The notes: generated from the sequence alone by a model not told the origin. A stretch of DNA of 11,212 nt from an uncultured Lachnospiraceae bacterium (GCA_934351925.1 CAKRJT010000053.1:1-11212), one strand, 5' to 3'; positions 1 through 6,685 are shown, counted from the first letter of the stretch. Program-made: numbers and translations.

Positions 1-48
1 TTGCATTATATTTATGTCACTCCTGATTTCATCATACTTAATTGCTTT

Positions 49-183
49 TTATAATTCTTTTGTTTTAGTCCACTGGATCAATACTAATCTTTGACCACTC
101 TGATATAAAGTTTCTCTGGAAATCTCCTTTGCAACCAACGGGAGTGTTGCATTTACCCCAACCGCAAATATATATCGATGCAT
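49..183 (-). other. Short unassigned ORF (44 codons), possible gene remnant
   Basis: An open frame starts at an ATG at 183 and ends at TAA at 49-51. It encodes 44 residues beginning MHRYIFAVGVNATLPLVAKE, with a hydrophobic first half and a basic end (QWTKTKEL). A stop lies three codons upstream and there is no well-spaced ribosome binding site; the nearest purine run, GAGGG, is about 17 bases away. I do not recognise the family. It may be the tail of a broken gene rather than an expressed small protein. Apart from this ORF I see nothing in positions 1-248, including no terminator for the regulator that ends at 249. Confidence 0.18.
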
Positions 184-248
184 AATTGGTTATTTTGCAC
201 CCTCAACGTCATCCATTTTCAGTTAAAATCAGAATTATATTTCGGGGA

Positions 249-1178
249 TTAGCTGTGCTGCGGATTCCTGCGGTGTACCATGTCATAGATGAGTATACAT
301 ATAATCGGCAGAATGACCACCGCCGCCGTCCTCACACAGTACATGAGTAACACCTCATGTGCCGTGGTCATCCGGTGCAGCATATCTCCGTACAGCATTG
401 CCATATACATTGCGGACACCGACACAAAAATCCCATAATTCACACCTGAGCCCTCACTAATCGTCCGCACAAATTCCATTATCACCAGAACAAAATGCAC
501 AGCGGACACCGCAACCAACTGAAAATTCAAAAGTGAACCAACCGACTGCCCGGCAGGAAGCTTGTTTTTATCCAACGATAGCTTTCCGTTCGCAGCCATA
601 GCCACGATAATTCCGGTCACAAGGACAGCGTACAGATATGCAGCCACAGCTATCCCTGACATCCATCTGCTTTTCCTGCTCCTACCCTGAGCAATATACT
701 GCTTAAGGTTCATGCCCCGGCATGCCTGCCACAATAACGCTCCAAGTATTACTGCCAGCGAAGCAACATAGATTACTCCCTGTGTCACATGGCTTTCAAG
801 CACAAATCTCCCATTCATGCCTGTAAGCGCCAGAAACAGGCTGTACAGCAGTATAACTATTCCTCCAAGGCAGTATATAATTCTTTCCCGCTTTGACTTT
901 TCCTGAAGCTTCGCCATCCTGATGACCTCGGTTATGATATTTTCCTTACCGCGTCCTGTGTCATCTGTGCTTATCTCACCCACAACAATATCCTGAATTT
1001 TCACATCCAGAATCCCGGACAGATTTTCCAACACACCTATATCAGGAAAGCTGTCTCCGTTCTCCCAGCGCGACACCGCCTTGTTGCTCACACCAATCAA
1101 ATCCCCAAGCTCACTCTGGGTATAATTTTTCTTAATTCTCGCTTCCCTTATCAGGGTGCCTGTTTTTTTCTTATCCAT
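249..1178 (-). CDS. XRE-family HTH regulator with six-helix membrane domain
   Basis: This 309-residue protein has an N-terminal XRE/Cro helix-turn-helix (residues about 8-62; QSELGDLIGVSNKAVSRWE is the recognition region). A short polar linker follows, then about six hydrophobic segments near residues 100-118, 133-152, 174-194, 218-238, 249-265 and 278-298. It is therefore probably a membrane-anchored transcription factor; similar HTH-plus-membrane proteins occur widely in Firmicutes with mostly unknown signals. The start at 1178 is chosen because GAGGAGG sits 8 bases upstream, and because a promoter candidate at 1209-1237 would lie inside a longer reading that begins at 1292. The residues encoded upstream of 1178 do not look like an HTH protein. 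No obvious target operon is adjacent: the next gene upstream is an ATPase fragment. Membrane topology and target are inference. Confidence 0.85.
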   Translation of the reverse strand: MDKKKTGTLIREARIKKNYTQSELGDLIGVSNKAVSRWENGDSFPDIGVLENLSGILDVKIQDIVVGEISTDDTGRGKENIITEVIRMAKLQEKSKRERIIYCLGGIVILLYSLFLALTGMNGRFVLESHVTQGVIYVASLAVILGALLWQACRGMNLKQYIAQGRSRKSRWMSGIAVAAYLYAVLVTGIIVAMAANGKLSLDKNKLPAGQSVGSLLNFQLVAVSAVHFVLVIMEFVRTISEGSGVNYGIFVSVSAMYMAMLYGDMLHRMTTAHEVLLMYCVRTAAVVILPIICILIYDMVHRRNPQHS

Positions 1179-1208
1179 GAGTACCGCCTCCTCGCTTTTG
1201 ATGACTTT

Positions 1209-1237
1209 ATCGTAGCAGTGTATGTGAAAAATGGCAA
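1209..1237 (-). promoter_or_regulatory. Sigma-A-like promoter for the XRE membrane regulator
   Basis: On the minus strand TTGCCA (1232-1237) and TACGAT (1209-1214) are separated by 17 bases. Transcription would begin near 1202, giving a leader of about 24 bases that carries the GAGGAGG ribosome binding site. The match is 5/6 at -35 and 4/6 at -10. The position supports 1178 as the start codon. Confidence 0.45.
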
Positions 1238-1284
1238 TCCATTGCAGCGGGAATGTGGCAGTTAAAGGCAGAATCCGGCATTTT

Positions 1285-1398
1285 GTCAGCATCTAATTTC
1301 CCTTCATCGGTTTTTCCTGCGAAAACCGTAAACCCTCTTGTCACAAATTCGTTATATACAATATTTTCAAGAAAAAAGATATCTTCACAATTAATCAA
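1285..1398 (-). pseudogene. Fragment of an AAA/DUF4143-type ATPase
   Basis: A minus-strand frame begins at an ATG at 1398. It reads FFLENIVYNEFVTRGFTVFAG followed by KTDEGKLDAD, which resembles the C-terminal DUF4143 part of bacterial AAA ATPases (typically LENIVYNEL-x-RRGY-x-V-x-VG, then a D/E-rich stretch). Only about 38 residues are recognisable. After about 1285 the frame continues into unrelated residues that overlap the promoter of the XRE regulator. No P-loop or other part of the gene is present, so this is a decayed remnant rather than a gene. The assignment is from motif memory only. Confidence 0.35.
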
Positions 1399-1439
1399 GA
1401 TTCCGAAAGATCATTAGCTTCACTGTTTCTTATAATTTT

Positions 1440-1602
1440 GTGCAGGATATGCTTGCACATATTAAGGTTTTTGCATTTTTGTGCAAGATACGCTTGCACA
1501 TATTAAGATTTTTGCATTTTTGTGCAAGATACGCTTGCACATATTAAGATTTTTGCATTTTTGTGCAAGATACGCCTGCACATATTTTAATATTTTTGTG
1601 CA
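1440..1602. repeat. Tandem array of four 41-bp units, each containing a palindrome
   Basis: GTGCA starts recur at 1440, 1481, 1522 and 1563, an exact 41-bp period, with a partial fifth GTGCAA at 1598. Each unit has the palindrome TGTGCAAG-ATACG-CTTGCACA followed by an AT-rich spacer ending in TTTGCATTTT. Unit 1 has GTGCAGGATATG and unit 4 has CCTGCAC; every other difference is a single base, and each stem is kept if G-T pairing is allowed on one strand. The array fills the gap between the ATPase fragment and the DUF1848 gene. There are no unique spacers, so it is not CRISPR. It could be a multi-site operator, a structured RNA or a recombination-prone repeat; its function is unknown. Confidence 0.85.
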
Positions 1603-1613
1603 ATTTTAGCTTA

Positions 1614-1641
1614 GACAAAATACATTTTTCATGTTTTTGTC
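1614..1641. other. AT-rich hairpin downstream of the DUF1848 gene
   Basis: GACAAAA-T-ACAT pairs with ATGT-TTTTGTC around a TTTTTC loop, an 11-bp stem with one bulged T. It lies 40 bases past the DUF1848 stop. It lacks a following U-run on the minus strand, so it is at best a weak terminator or a 3'-end stabilising structure. Confidence 0.3.
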
Positions 1642-1680
1642 CACTATATTCTTTCACTAGAGCTCATAGCTTTACTCTTA

Positions 1681-2619
1681 TTAAAATATATCCAGCCTCA
1701 TCTGCCCATCCACCCAGCTTTTCTGCTTCGCCTCATGTATAACATCCCCCTGCATACTGCCTCCAAGCAGGAATGGTGACATCGGGTCATGCCGCATCAT
1801 ATTTTCCTTTACCAATGCAGTATCTGCGTTCGCATAGCAGTATCTGCACAGATGACCGCAGGTGTCATAGGCACCGATGTCAACGCCAAGCAGACATGCG
1901 CATTGTCCGTTTCTCTGGTTGAGCTTCTGTTTTGGCACATCAAGATTTGTGTGCAGTGCGGTCTCGAAGGTGTTCACCGTCATACAGCCTGAGCAGTCGG
2001 CGCCGTAAGCCTCCAGTTCATTTCCCTCGGCACATGGTCTTATCGTAATTCCGTATTTTTTTGCAATTTCCACGAATGCCCTGCCAATATAGATTCTGTC
2101 ATTTTTTGAAACTGCAATTGTACCGGGCATATTCCTCTCCACCTTTTTATATATATCAATAAAGCTGATAACGCAGGTTTTTGTGTAGCCGGACAGATTT
2201 TCCGCCATCTTGGAAAACTCATTTATATGCCAGTCTGCTGTATGAGCTTTGTCGACAATTATAGGGTCATAGCGCCAGCCTACACTGTCCACACCGACAA
2301 TTCCGGACAGTCTTTTGAAATCCTCCATCACTATTTCCTTTGCGGGAACATTAGGTTCAATGTCCTTTCCGTAGGGAGTAATCGTAACAAACCAGTACTG
2401 TCCGTAGGACTCTAAGACCGCCATACGGTCAAGCATCGGCGCTGGATTTTTCGTGCAAAAAGCAATCAAATCAACGCAATCAGGCGACAAGCTGTATCTC
2501 GTCACCTGATTTGGATTGTAGGGATTGCGCACAAGAACATACCCTTCCTTTATTCTGTTTATCAACCACTCCGAATAGAATGCCGGAATATCCGTCCGCA
2601 TACCTGTCTGTATAATCAT
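1681..2619 (-). CDS. DUF1848 family protein with C-terminal Cys cluster
   Basis: This 312-residue protein matches the DUF1848 family from its opening (MIIQTGMRTDIPAFYSEWL), the segment TRYSLSPDCVDLIAFCTKNP (residues 40-59) and the C-terminal YDTCGHLCRYCYAN (251-264). The cluster C254-x3-C258-x2-C261 has radical-SAM spacing but lies near the C-terminus; C196, C209, C212, C240 and C242 precede it. The family is annotated as unknown function and is suspected to bind an Fe-S cluster and relate to radical SAM/spore-photolyase-like folds; no reaction is established to my knowledge. The ribosome binding site GAGGT lies 7 bases before the ATG. It begins 35 bases after the sirtuin stop and is the last gene of the macrodomain-SirTM operon. 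Transcription would run on toward the hairpin at 1614 and the 41-bp array. Confidence 0.85.
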   Translation of the reverse strand: MIIQTGMRTDIPAFYSEWLINRIKEGYVLVRNPYNPNQVTRYSLSPDCVDLIAFCTKNPAPMLDRMAVLESYGQYWFVTITPYGKDIEPNVPAKEIVMEDFKRLSGIVGVDSVGWRYDPIIVDKAHTADWHINEFSKMAENLSGYTKTCVISFIDIYKKVERNMPGTIAVSKNDRIYIGRAFVEIAKKYGITIRPCAEGNELEAYGADCSGCMTVNTFETALHTNLDVPKQKLNQRNGQCACLLGVDIGAYDTCGHLCRYCYANADTALVKENMMRHDPMSPFLLGGSMQGDVIHEAKQKSWVDGQMRLDIF

Positions 2620-2654
2620 CCGTTTACCTCTTTGTTTTCACATTAGCTTTGTAG

Positions 2655-3590
2655 TTACAGTGCCTTCAATTCATCCACAACCACCGCGATATCTTCATTA
2701 ACTCCAACCGCTTTTTCCGCTATATCCTCCGGCACATACGCCTCGCCCTTGTTAATGCACACATAAAATGCATTTTTCCAGTTTGCGGCGTACCGCCAGA
2801 AGTTATATTTTATTATACCCGGTGTGTTGTAGCCGACCCCTAATTCAAGGAATAAAAGCTTCTGTCCTCTGTGGTTTTCCATGAATTTCCCGTACTTGTC
2901 CACTGCCCTGTACCAGCCGTCATCCTGCACAAACGTGTTGTCCGCACGAAGGTTCATGCTCATCAGCCTGCCGCACTTCGGGCACCTCGGAACAAGCTCA
3001 GAAGGTATTGTAAGCTTTATCTGCGTATTCTGCGGCTTTACAAGAGCTGTCCCTGTCTTTCCGGCTTTTTCTGAATTTTCATGTTCCTCCGATATTTTAA
3101 AGCCTTGGCTCAATAACATTTTTCTTATAATATCTTCATTATCGTAGGTGCTGTCATGGCATGGCTTACTGCACTGGAAAAGTCCGTAATCCCCCTGCGT
3201 GTAATAAAGGCGTTCCTTGTCAAAGCCTGCCTTCTGAAAGCAGTGGTCAACATTCGTTGTGAGCACAAAATAATCTTTATTTTTTACCAGCTCAAAAATA
3301 TTATCATATAACGGTGACGGCGGATTCATGTAGCGGTTCACATACACATATCTGCTCCAGTATGCCCAGTACTCCTCCAGCATGTCAAAATCATAAAAAC
3401 CGCCTGAGTACATATCCTTAAAACCGTATTTTTCTGCAAAATCCGAAAAATACCTGTCAAAGCGCTCACCGCTGTAGGTAAAGCCTGCCGCCGTTGAAAG
3501 CCCTGCGCCGGCACCTATGACAACGGCATCCGCCTGTTCAAGCTTCTCTTTTATTATATTTATTTTATTTAAGTAAATATTATCCATCAT
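2655..3590 (-). CDS. SirTM-class sirtuin (probable protein ADP-ribosyltransferase)
   Basis: A 311-residue NAD-dependent sirtuin-fold protein. Visible motifs: GAGAGLSTAAG (26-36) for NAD binding, TTNVDHCF (111-118) equivalent to the sirtuin TQNID segment, zinc cysteines C140/C144 and C203/C206, and a C-terminal ELGVGYNTPG (249-258). Where deacetylase sirtuins have the catalytic His-Gly, this protein has TQGDYG (Gln132-Gly133). From family knowledge that substitution marks the SirTM group, which transfers ADP-ribose to protein rather than deacylating it. It sits between a zinc macrodomain (57 bases upstream) and a DUF1848 gene, the macrodomain-SirTM pairing being a known arrangement in staphylococci and streptococci. 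The usual partners GcvH-L and LplA are absent from this window, so its substrate is unknown. The start has only a weak GGCGGGA ribosome binding site; the following Met codon is an alternative start. Confidence 0.87.
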   Translation of the reverse strand: MMDNIYLNKINIIKEKLEQADAVVIGAGAGLSTAAGFTYSGERFDRYFSDFAEKYGFKDMYSGGFYDFDMLEEYWAYWSRYVYVNRYMNPPSPLYDNIFELVKNKDYFVLTTNVDHCFQKAGFDKERLYYTQGDYGLFQCSKPCHDSTYDNEDIIRKMLLSQGFKISEEHENSEKAGKTGTALVKPQNTQIKLTIPSELVPRCPKCGRLMSMNLRADNTFVQDDGWYRAVDKYGKFMENHRGQKLLFLELGVGYNTPGIIKYNFWRYAANWKNAFYVCINKGEAYVPEDIAEKAVGVNEDIAVVVDELKAL

Positions 3591-3647
3591 ATTTTCCCGC
3601 CAAAATCATCCGTCCTGTTTAAATTATCCACATCCGCCGTCTTTGCT

Positions 3648-4421
3648 TTAGCTGAGCAATCTCCTGTATATCTGCTCGTCCTCTTCCTTAAAAACATTAA
3701 ATACCACCTTCATTCCCGACTTGGTTTTTTCCTTATATTCCTTAACCGTCTGCACTGCAAGCTGCGCCGCACGCTCATTCGGAAACATGAACACGCCGGT
3801 CGATATACAGCAGAACGCAATACTCTTCACATCATTTTCATCCGCAACATTCATACATGAGCTGTAGCATGACTTAAGCAGGCACTCATGTTCATCTGTA
3901 AGCCGCCCACGCACAATCGGTCCTACCGTGTGAATCACATAATCGCACGGGAGATTGAATGCCGGGGTAAGCTTAGCCTGCCCTGCCGGCTCCTCACAGC
4001 CCTGCTTTACCATCATCGCATTACAGTAATTTCTTAGCTGCACTCCCGCATAGGTGTGAATACAGTTGTCAATGCAGCTATGGCATGGCTGATAGCAGCC
4101 TGTCATCCCGCTGTTGGCGGCATTCACAATCGCACCGACGCGAAGCCTTGTGATATCGCCGCGCCAGATATAGATATCAGGCTGTGCCTCGGCCATATCG
4201 TCTATGCCAACAATTCCCTTATCCATATTTATCTGCTGTAAATACTCATCCTGAATCCTCTGAAACTCCTCGTCCACCGCACCTGCCATCCTGATATTCA
4301 TAAGTGAGCGGAGAAGCTTTCTCTGCTCCGATGTATCAGATGGTATCGATACATTTAATGAATTTTTCTGTTCATCTAACAATCTTCCTATTAAATAACG
4401 CCGTCTTTCACTCTGATTCAT
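3648..4421 (-). CDS. Zinc-type macrodomain protein-ADP-ribose hydrolase
   Basis: This 257-residue macrodomain protein has a helical N-terminal region (1-75) and a C-terminal macrodomain. ADP-ribose-binding motifs are WRGDIT (86-91), NAANSGMTGC (100-109), VIHTVGP (162-168) and STGVFMFP (207-214). GCYQPCHSC supplies C109, C113, H114 and C116, matching the Cys/His zinc site of the bacterial Zn-macrodomain group partnered with SirTM sirtuins; which of these bind zinc was not determined. The expected role is removal of ADP-ribose placed on protein by the adjacent sirtuin, in the cytoplasm. The start at 4421 is preferred over an in-frame ATG at 4454, because AGGTGG lies 8 bases before 4421 and nothing suitable precedes 4454. 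The length is close to the roughly 266 residues of staphylococcal relatives. It is first in an operon with SirTM and DUF1848. Confidence 0.87.
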   Translation of the reverse strand: MNQSERRRYLIGRLLDEQKNSLNVSIPSDTSEQRKLLRSLMNIRMAGAVDEEFQRIQDEYLQQINMDKGIVGIDDMAEAQPDIYIWRGDITRLRVGAIVNAANSGMTGCYQPCHSCIDNCIHTYAGVQLRNYCNAMMVKQGCEEPAGQAKLTPAFNLPCDYVIHTVGPIVRGRLTDEHECLLKSCYSSCMNVADENDVKSIAFCCISTGVFMFPNERAAQLAVQTVKEYKEKTKSGMKVVFNVFKEEDEQIYRRLLS

Positions 4422-4501
4422 ACTTACCGCCACCTTCGATTTATCATAAAACATTTTTTTCTATCACAGCTTACAATATTTTTATAAACATAATCAAACT
4501 T

Positions 4502-4522
4502 ACATTTTCATTATAAAAATGT
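4502..4522. promoter_or_regulatory. Inverted repeat at the predicted start site of the macrodomain operon
   Basis: ACATTTT (4502-4508) and AAAATGT (4516-4522) form a perfect 7-bp inverted repeat around CATTATA. It covers the predicted transcription start (about 4519) of the promoter at 4526-4553, a typical repressor-site position. It could also be an AU-rich 5' hairpin. No regulator is identified. Confidence 0.35.
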
Positions 4523-4525
4523 CAT

Positions 4526-4553
4526 TTTATAGCCAGCATAATTTTACCGGCAA
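4526..4553 (-). promoter_or_regulatory. Promoter for macrodomain-SirTM-DUF1848 operon
   Basis: The minus strand has TTGCCG (4548-4553), a 16-base spacer and TATAAA (4526-4531). It would give a leader of about 98 bases before the macrodomain start. It lies in the 178-base gap after the flavin/ferredoxin gene, where no clear terminator is seen, so read-through from the peptide locus is also possible. Confidence 0.45.
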
Positions 4554-4599
4554 CTTACGCAAATTTAAAAAATTACCGTCCACATTGCAGATTAATATA

Positions 4600-5214
4600 T
4601 TACCCTCTTCTCTCAACAGCATTTACAGGGCAGTTCTCATAGCAGTTGCCGCAGTGCAGGCAGTGGTTCTGATTAATAACATACGGCAGCCCTTCCTCAA
4701 TGCACCTTTGAGGGCAGTTCCTTTTGCAGTTTCCGCAGCCTATACAGGATTCAGTTATAAAATATCCCTTTTCCTTAATTGTAACGCTTCCAAGACGATA
4801 CTTTTCCCTAAATATCGGATTCACTCCAAGATTGAAATACTCAACCTCCGCCGTATCAATGCAGAATACTATTCCTATATTTCTCGTATTCCCAGGGTAA
4901 ACATTGGCAAGGTATGGCTGCTCCTCAAAAATCATGTCGCGCCATTTTTCCTGCTCTGAATCCTCCACCGCATAAGCTTTCCCTGACAGTCTAATCATCT
5001 CTTTATACTTAGTATAGCACAGAATCTGTACCCTTCCATCCTCCATCAGCTCCCGGCAGAAATTTTTTCCTCTTGCGGTAAAAAAGTATAGTGCGTCCGG
5101 CTCATAATGAATCGCACTGATATTTCTAATCTGCGGTGCTCCCTCGCTGTCCACCGTGGCGAACGCAAGCACACCGACTAATTCCAGCTTCTTAAGACAT
5201 GTTGCTAAATCCAT
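4600..5214 (-). CDS. Flavin split-barrel (PPOX-like) protein fused to 2x[4Fe-4S] ferredoxin
   Basis: A 204-residue fusion. Residues 1-145 look like the pyridoxamine-5'-phosphate-oxidase-like FMN-binding split barrel (GVLAFATVDSEGAPQIRNIS at 14-33, YFFTARGKNFCREL at 43-56). Residues 157-195 are a bacterial ferredoxin with C157-x2-C160-x2-C163-x3-C167P and C185-x2-C188-x2-C191-x3-C195P, both typical [4Fe-4S] ligand sets. The likely role is a small cytoplasmic flavin/iron-sulfur electron carrier or reductase; the substrate is unknown. GGAG lies 9 bases before the ATG. It is the last gene of the leftward peptide locus, 70 bases after the nitroreductase remnant. It could supply electrons to the radical SAM enzyme or use the neighbouring peptide as partner; that is inference from position. 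Confidence 0.85.
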   Translation of the reverse strand: MDLATCLKKLELVGVLAFATVDSEGAPQIRNISAIHYEPDALYFFTARGKNFCRELMEDGRVQILCYTKYKEMIRLSGKAYAVEDSEQEKWRDMIFEEQPYLANVYPGNTRNIGIVFCIDTAEVEYFNLGVNPIFREKYRLGSVTIKEKGYFITESCIGCGNCKRNCPQRCIEEGLPYVINQNHCLHCGNCYENCPVNAVERRG

Positions 5215-5245
5215 GGCATATCACTCCTTTTTTAACATTGTGACA

Positions 5246-5258
5246 GGGGTCTGACACC
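5246..5258. repeat. GGGGTCTGACACC motif, copy 1
   Basis: The 13-base sequence GGGGTCTGACACC occurs here and again at 9160-9172. The surrounding TGACAC (5252-5257) and GTGTCA (5271-5276) can pair. It lies between the nitroreductase remnant and the flavin/ferredoxin gene, close to an apparent deletion. The second copy is inside a terminator beside another degraded gene. Confidence 0.5.
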
Positions 5259-5284
5259 GTATCCCAGCGTGTGTCAAAACATAC

Positions 5285-5461
5285 TTATTCTATTATCTTG
5301 ATTCGTCCGGGCTTGCGCGGTTTGCTGTGAGGCTGTCCGCCGCCGGCACTTGGCGCATAATTTCCCGCTTCAAGTATCTTTTCCAAATCCTCCCTGCAAA
5401 TCTGTCTATCCGTATATTTTCTTATTGAATGTCTTGACTTAATTATATCTATTAAACCCAT
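5285..5461 (-). pseudogene. Nitroreductase reduced to 58 residues by internal deletion
   Basis: The frame starts MGLIDIIKSRHSIRKYTD, the normal N-terminus of a nitroreductase-family flavoprotein, and continues LEKILEAGNYAPSAGG. The R10-S12-R14 region is the usual FMN-phosphate contact. After GGGQPH (40-45) it goes straight to SKPRKPGRIKIIE and stops. Intact members are usually about 170-200 residues, and many end in a KPRKxGR-like tail, so I infer that about 120 central residues were lost in frame. The residues that complete the flavin and substrate site are gone, so activity is not expected. AAGGAG 8 bases before 5461 decides the start; an in-frame ATG at 5482 lacks one. It lies between the radical SAM gene (79 bases upstream) and the PPOX/ferredoxin gene. 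A functional small protein cannot be excluded. Confidence 0.75.
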
Positions 5462-5481
5462 ATCCGCTTCTCCTTCCGGCA

Positions 5482-5505
5482 TAGCTTAGCGTGTATGTTA
5501 AGCTA
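5482..5505. other. Inverted repeat between radical SAM gene and nitroreductase remnant
   Basis: TAGCTTA (5482-5488) and TAAGCTA (5499-5505) form a perfect 7-bp stem around a 10-base loop. It sits in the 79-base gap just ahead of the remnant's ribosome binding site. No U-run follows on the minus strand, so it is not a convincing terminator. It may be an mRNA processing or stability element. Confidence 0.35.
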
Positions 5506-5540
5506 ACATTGTTCCGAGCATCGACACCTCAATTCACATA

Positions 5541-6617
5541 TTATGACAGTTCAATCCCTGTAATTTCATTTCGTGTTTTCCAGCACTGCGGGTCCGCACC
5601 GTAGAAATCTCCTGTTGTCCCGTTTGCCACAGCAGGACAGCCGCGGCACCATGCCTTAAGCTCACATCTGCTGCACTTTGTAAATTTGTCATAATCCCTG
5701 TATTTCTCCATCTGGCACACCCACACATCCGCCAGTCTGTCCTCAAATATATTTGCCACCCTGCTGTCGGTAACTCTCCTGCACACCATGATATCGCCGT
5801 TCGATGATATCGTTATGTGACAATTGCCACAGTTACATCCGCCGTAAATCATGCCATCCTTCACATTTTCCGGCAATTTGAATTGTCCGGTCTCATATTC
5901 ATAGAGAGTCCACAGGTGGTCTTTTTTATTAAAATAGGTTTCACATCCCGCCGCCTCATAAGCCTTGAATTTCGCATCACAGATTTCAAGAAGCTTTCTG
6001 TACTCCTGCGGTGTCATGCTTGTATCGACTTCACCGCCTGTCGGCACATAACGCGAAAATGCAAACACCTTAACCTTCGCCTTTACAACCTCATCAATAA
6101 TATCCGGTATCTCATCCATATTTGTTTTTGACACCGTACTCATAATAACGCTCTTAATTCCCACACGGTTAAGGCAGTCTATCTTCTCAAGCGTTAAATC
6201 AAAGCTGCCCGGTTTTCTGAACCAATCGTGCGTCTGTCTCATTCCATCAAGCGACATCTGATATTTTTCACAGCCGCACGCCTTCAGCATCCGGCATATC
6301 TCATCGTCAAGGTGGAACGGATTTCCCATAATCGTAAATGGGATTTCCTTGCTCTTTAACAGAGCCATAAGCTTCCAGAAATCAGGGTGAAGAATAGGGT
6401 CGCCTCCGGTGATATAAAAATAAGGTATTCTGTTGTACACCCTGCAGAAATCCTCACAGCCTGCCACAACCTCCTGCATCTGCTGCCAGGTCATGCTCTT
6501 TAACTCCTTGCAGCCCTCACCTGAAAAAATATAACAATGTTTACAACGCTGGTCACATTCATCCGTGATATGCCACTGAAAAGAAAAATATGACTTTCCC
6601 TGATAATACTGACTCAT
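5541..6617 (-). CDS. Radical SAM/SPASM peptide maturase (ACGX-type system)
   Basis: A 358-residue radical SAM enzyme. The SAM [4Fe-4S] motif is C21DQRC25KHC28Y and YITGGDP is at 68-74. The C-terminal SPASM domain has C261-x-C263-x2-C266, NGDIMVC (273-279), and C315-x2-C318-x5-C324-x2-C327 with a final C345, enough to bind two auxiliary Fe-S clusters. SPASM proteins commonly install crosslinks or epimerise residues in ribosomal peptides. The gene directly follows a precursor of ACGx repeats, which fits the radical SAM/SPASM 'ACGX system' family as I recall it; the exact modification is not known to me. GGGAG about 7 bases before the ATG supports the start. The 194-base gap from the precursor holds strong hairpins that may set relative expression. 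The alternative is a generic SPASM protein acting on another peptide. Confidence 0.87.
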   Translation of the reverse strand: MSQYYQGKSYFSFQWHITDECDQRCKHCYIFSGEGCKELKSMTWQQMQEVVAGCEDFCRVYNRIPYFYITGGDPILHPDFWKLMALLKSKEIPFTIMGNPFHLDDEICRMLKACGCEKYQMSLDGMRQTHDWFRKPGSFDLTLEKIDCLNRVGIKSVIMSTVSKTNMDEIPDIIDEVVKAKVKVFAFSRYVPTGGEVDTSMTPQEYRKLLEICDAKFKAYEAAGCETYFNKKDHLWTLYEYETGQFKLPENVKDGMIYGGCNCGNCHITISSNGDIMVCRRVTDSRVANIFEDRLADVWVCQMEKYRDYDKFTKCSRCELKAWCRGCPAVANGTTGDFYGADPQCWKTRNEITGIELS

Positions 6618-6660
6618 CCCAATCTCCCTTTCTGAACAACCTGCCGCAATGAGGCGATGA

Positions 6661-6681
6661 GAAATTCACAGAAGTGATTTC
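6661..6681. other. Hairpin upstream of radical SAM gene
   Basis: GAAATTCAC and GTGATTTC pair around AGAA with one bulged base. It lies about 45 bases before the radical SAM start in the precursor-enzyme gap and is the third structure in that gap on the transcript. Its role is unknown. Confidence 0.35.
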
Positions 6682-6685
6682 CCAT

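Noticed and set aside
1440..1602. CRISPR array or type III toxin-antitoxin RNA repeat
   Set aside because: The linkers are the same in each unit, so there are no spacers, and no cas gene is present. The period would suit a ToxI-like repeat, but no ToxN-type toxin gene follows on either side.
4422..4454. Macrodomain start at 4454
   Set aside because: No ribosome binding site precedes it, whereas AGGTGG precedes 4421.
4519..4959. Plus-strand 146-codon frame
   Set aside because: It is antisense to the PPOX/ferredoxin gene, which has clear cysteine motifs. The plus frame has no recognisable domain.
5482..5505. Terminator after the radical SAM gene
   Set aside because: The 7-bp stem is perfect, but no T-run follows and the next ribosome binding site is immediately downstream.
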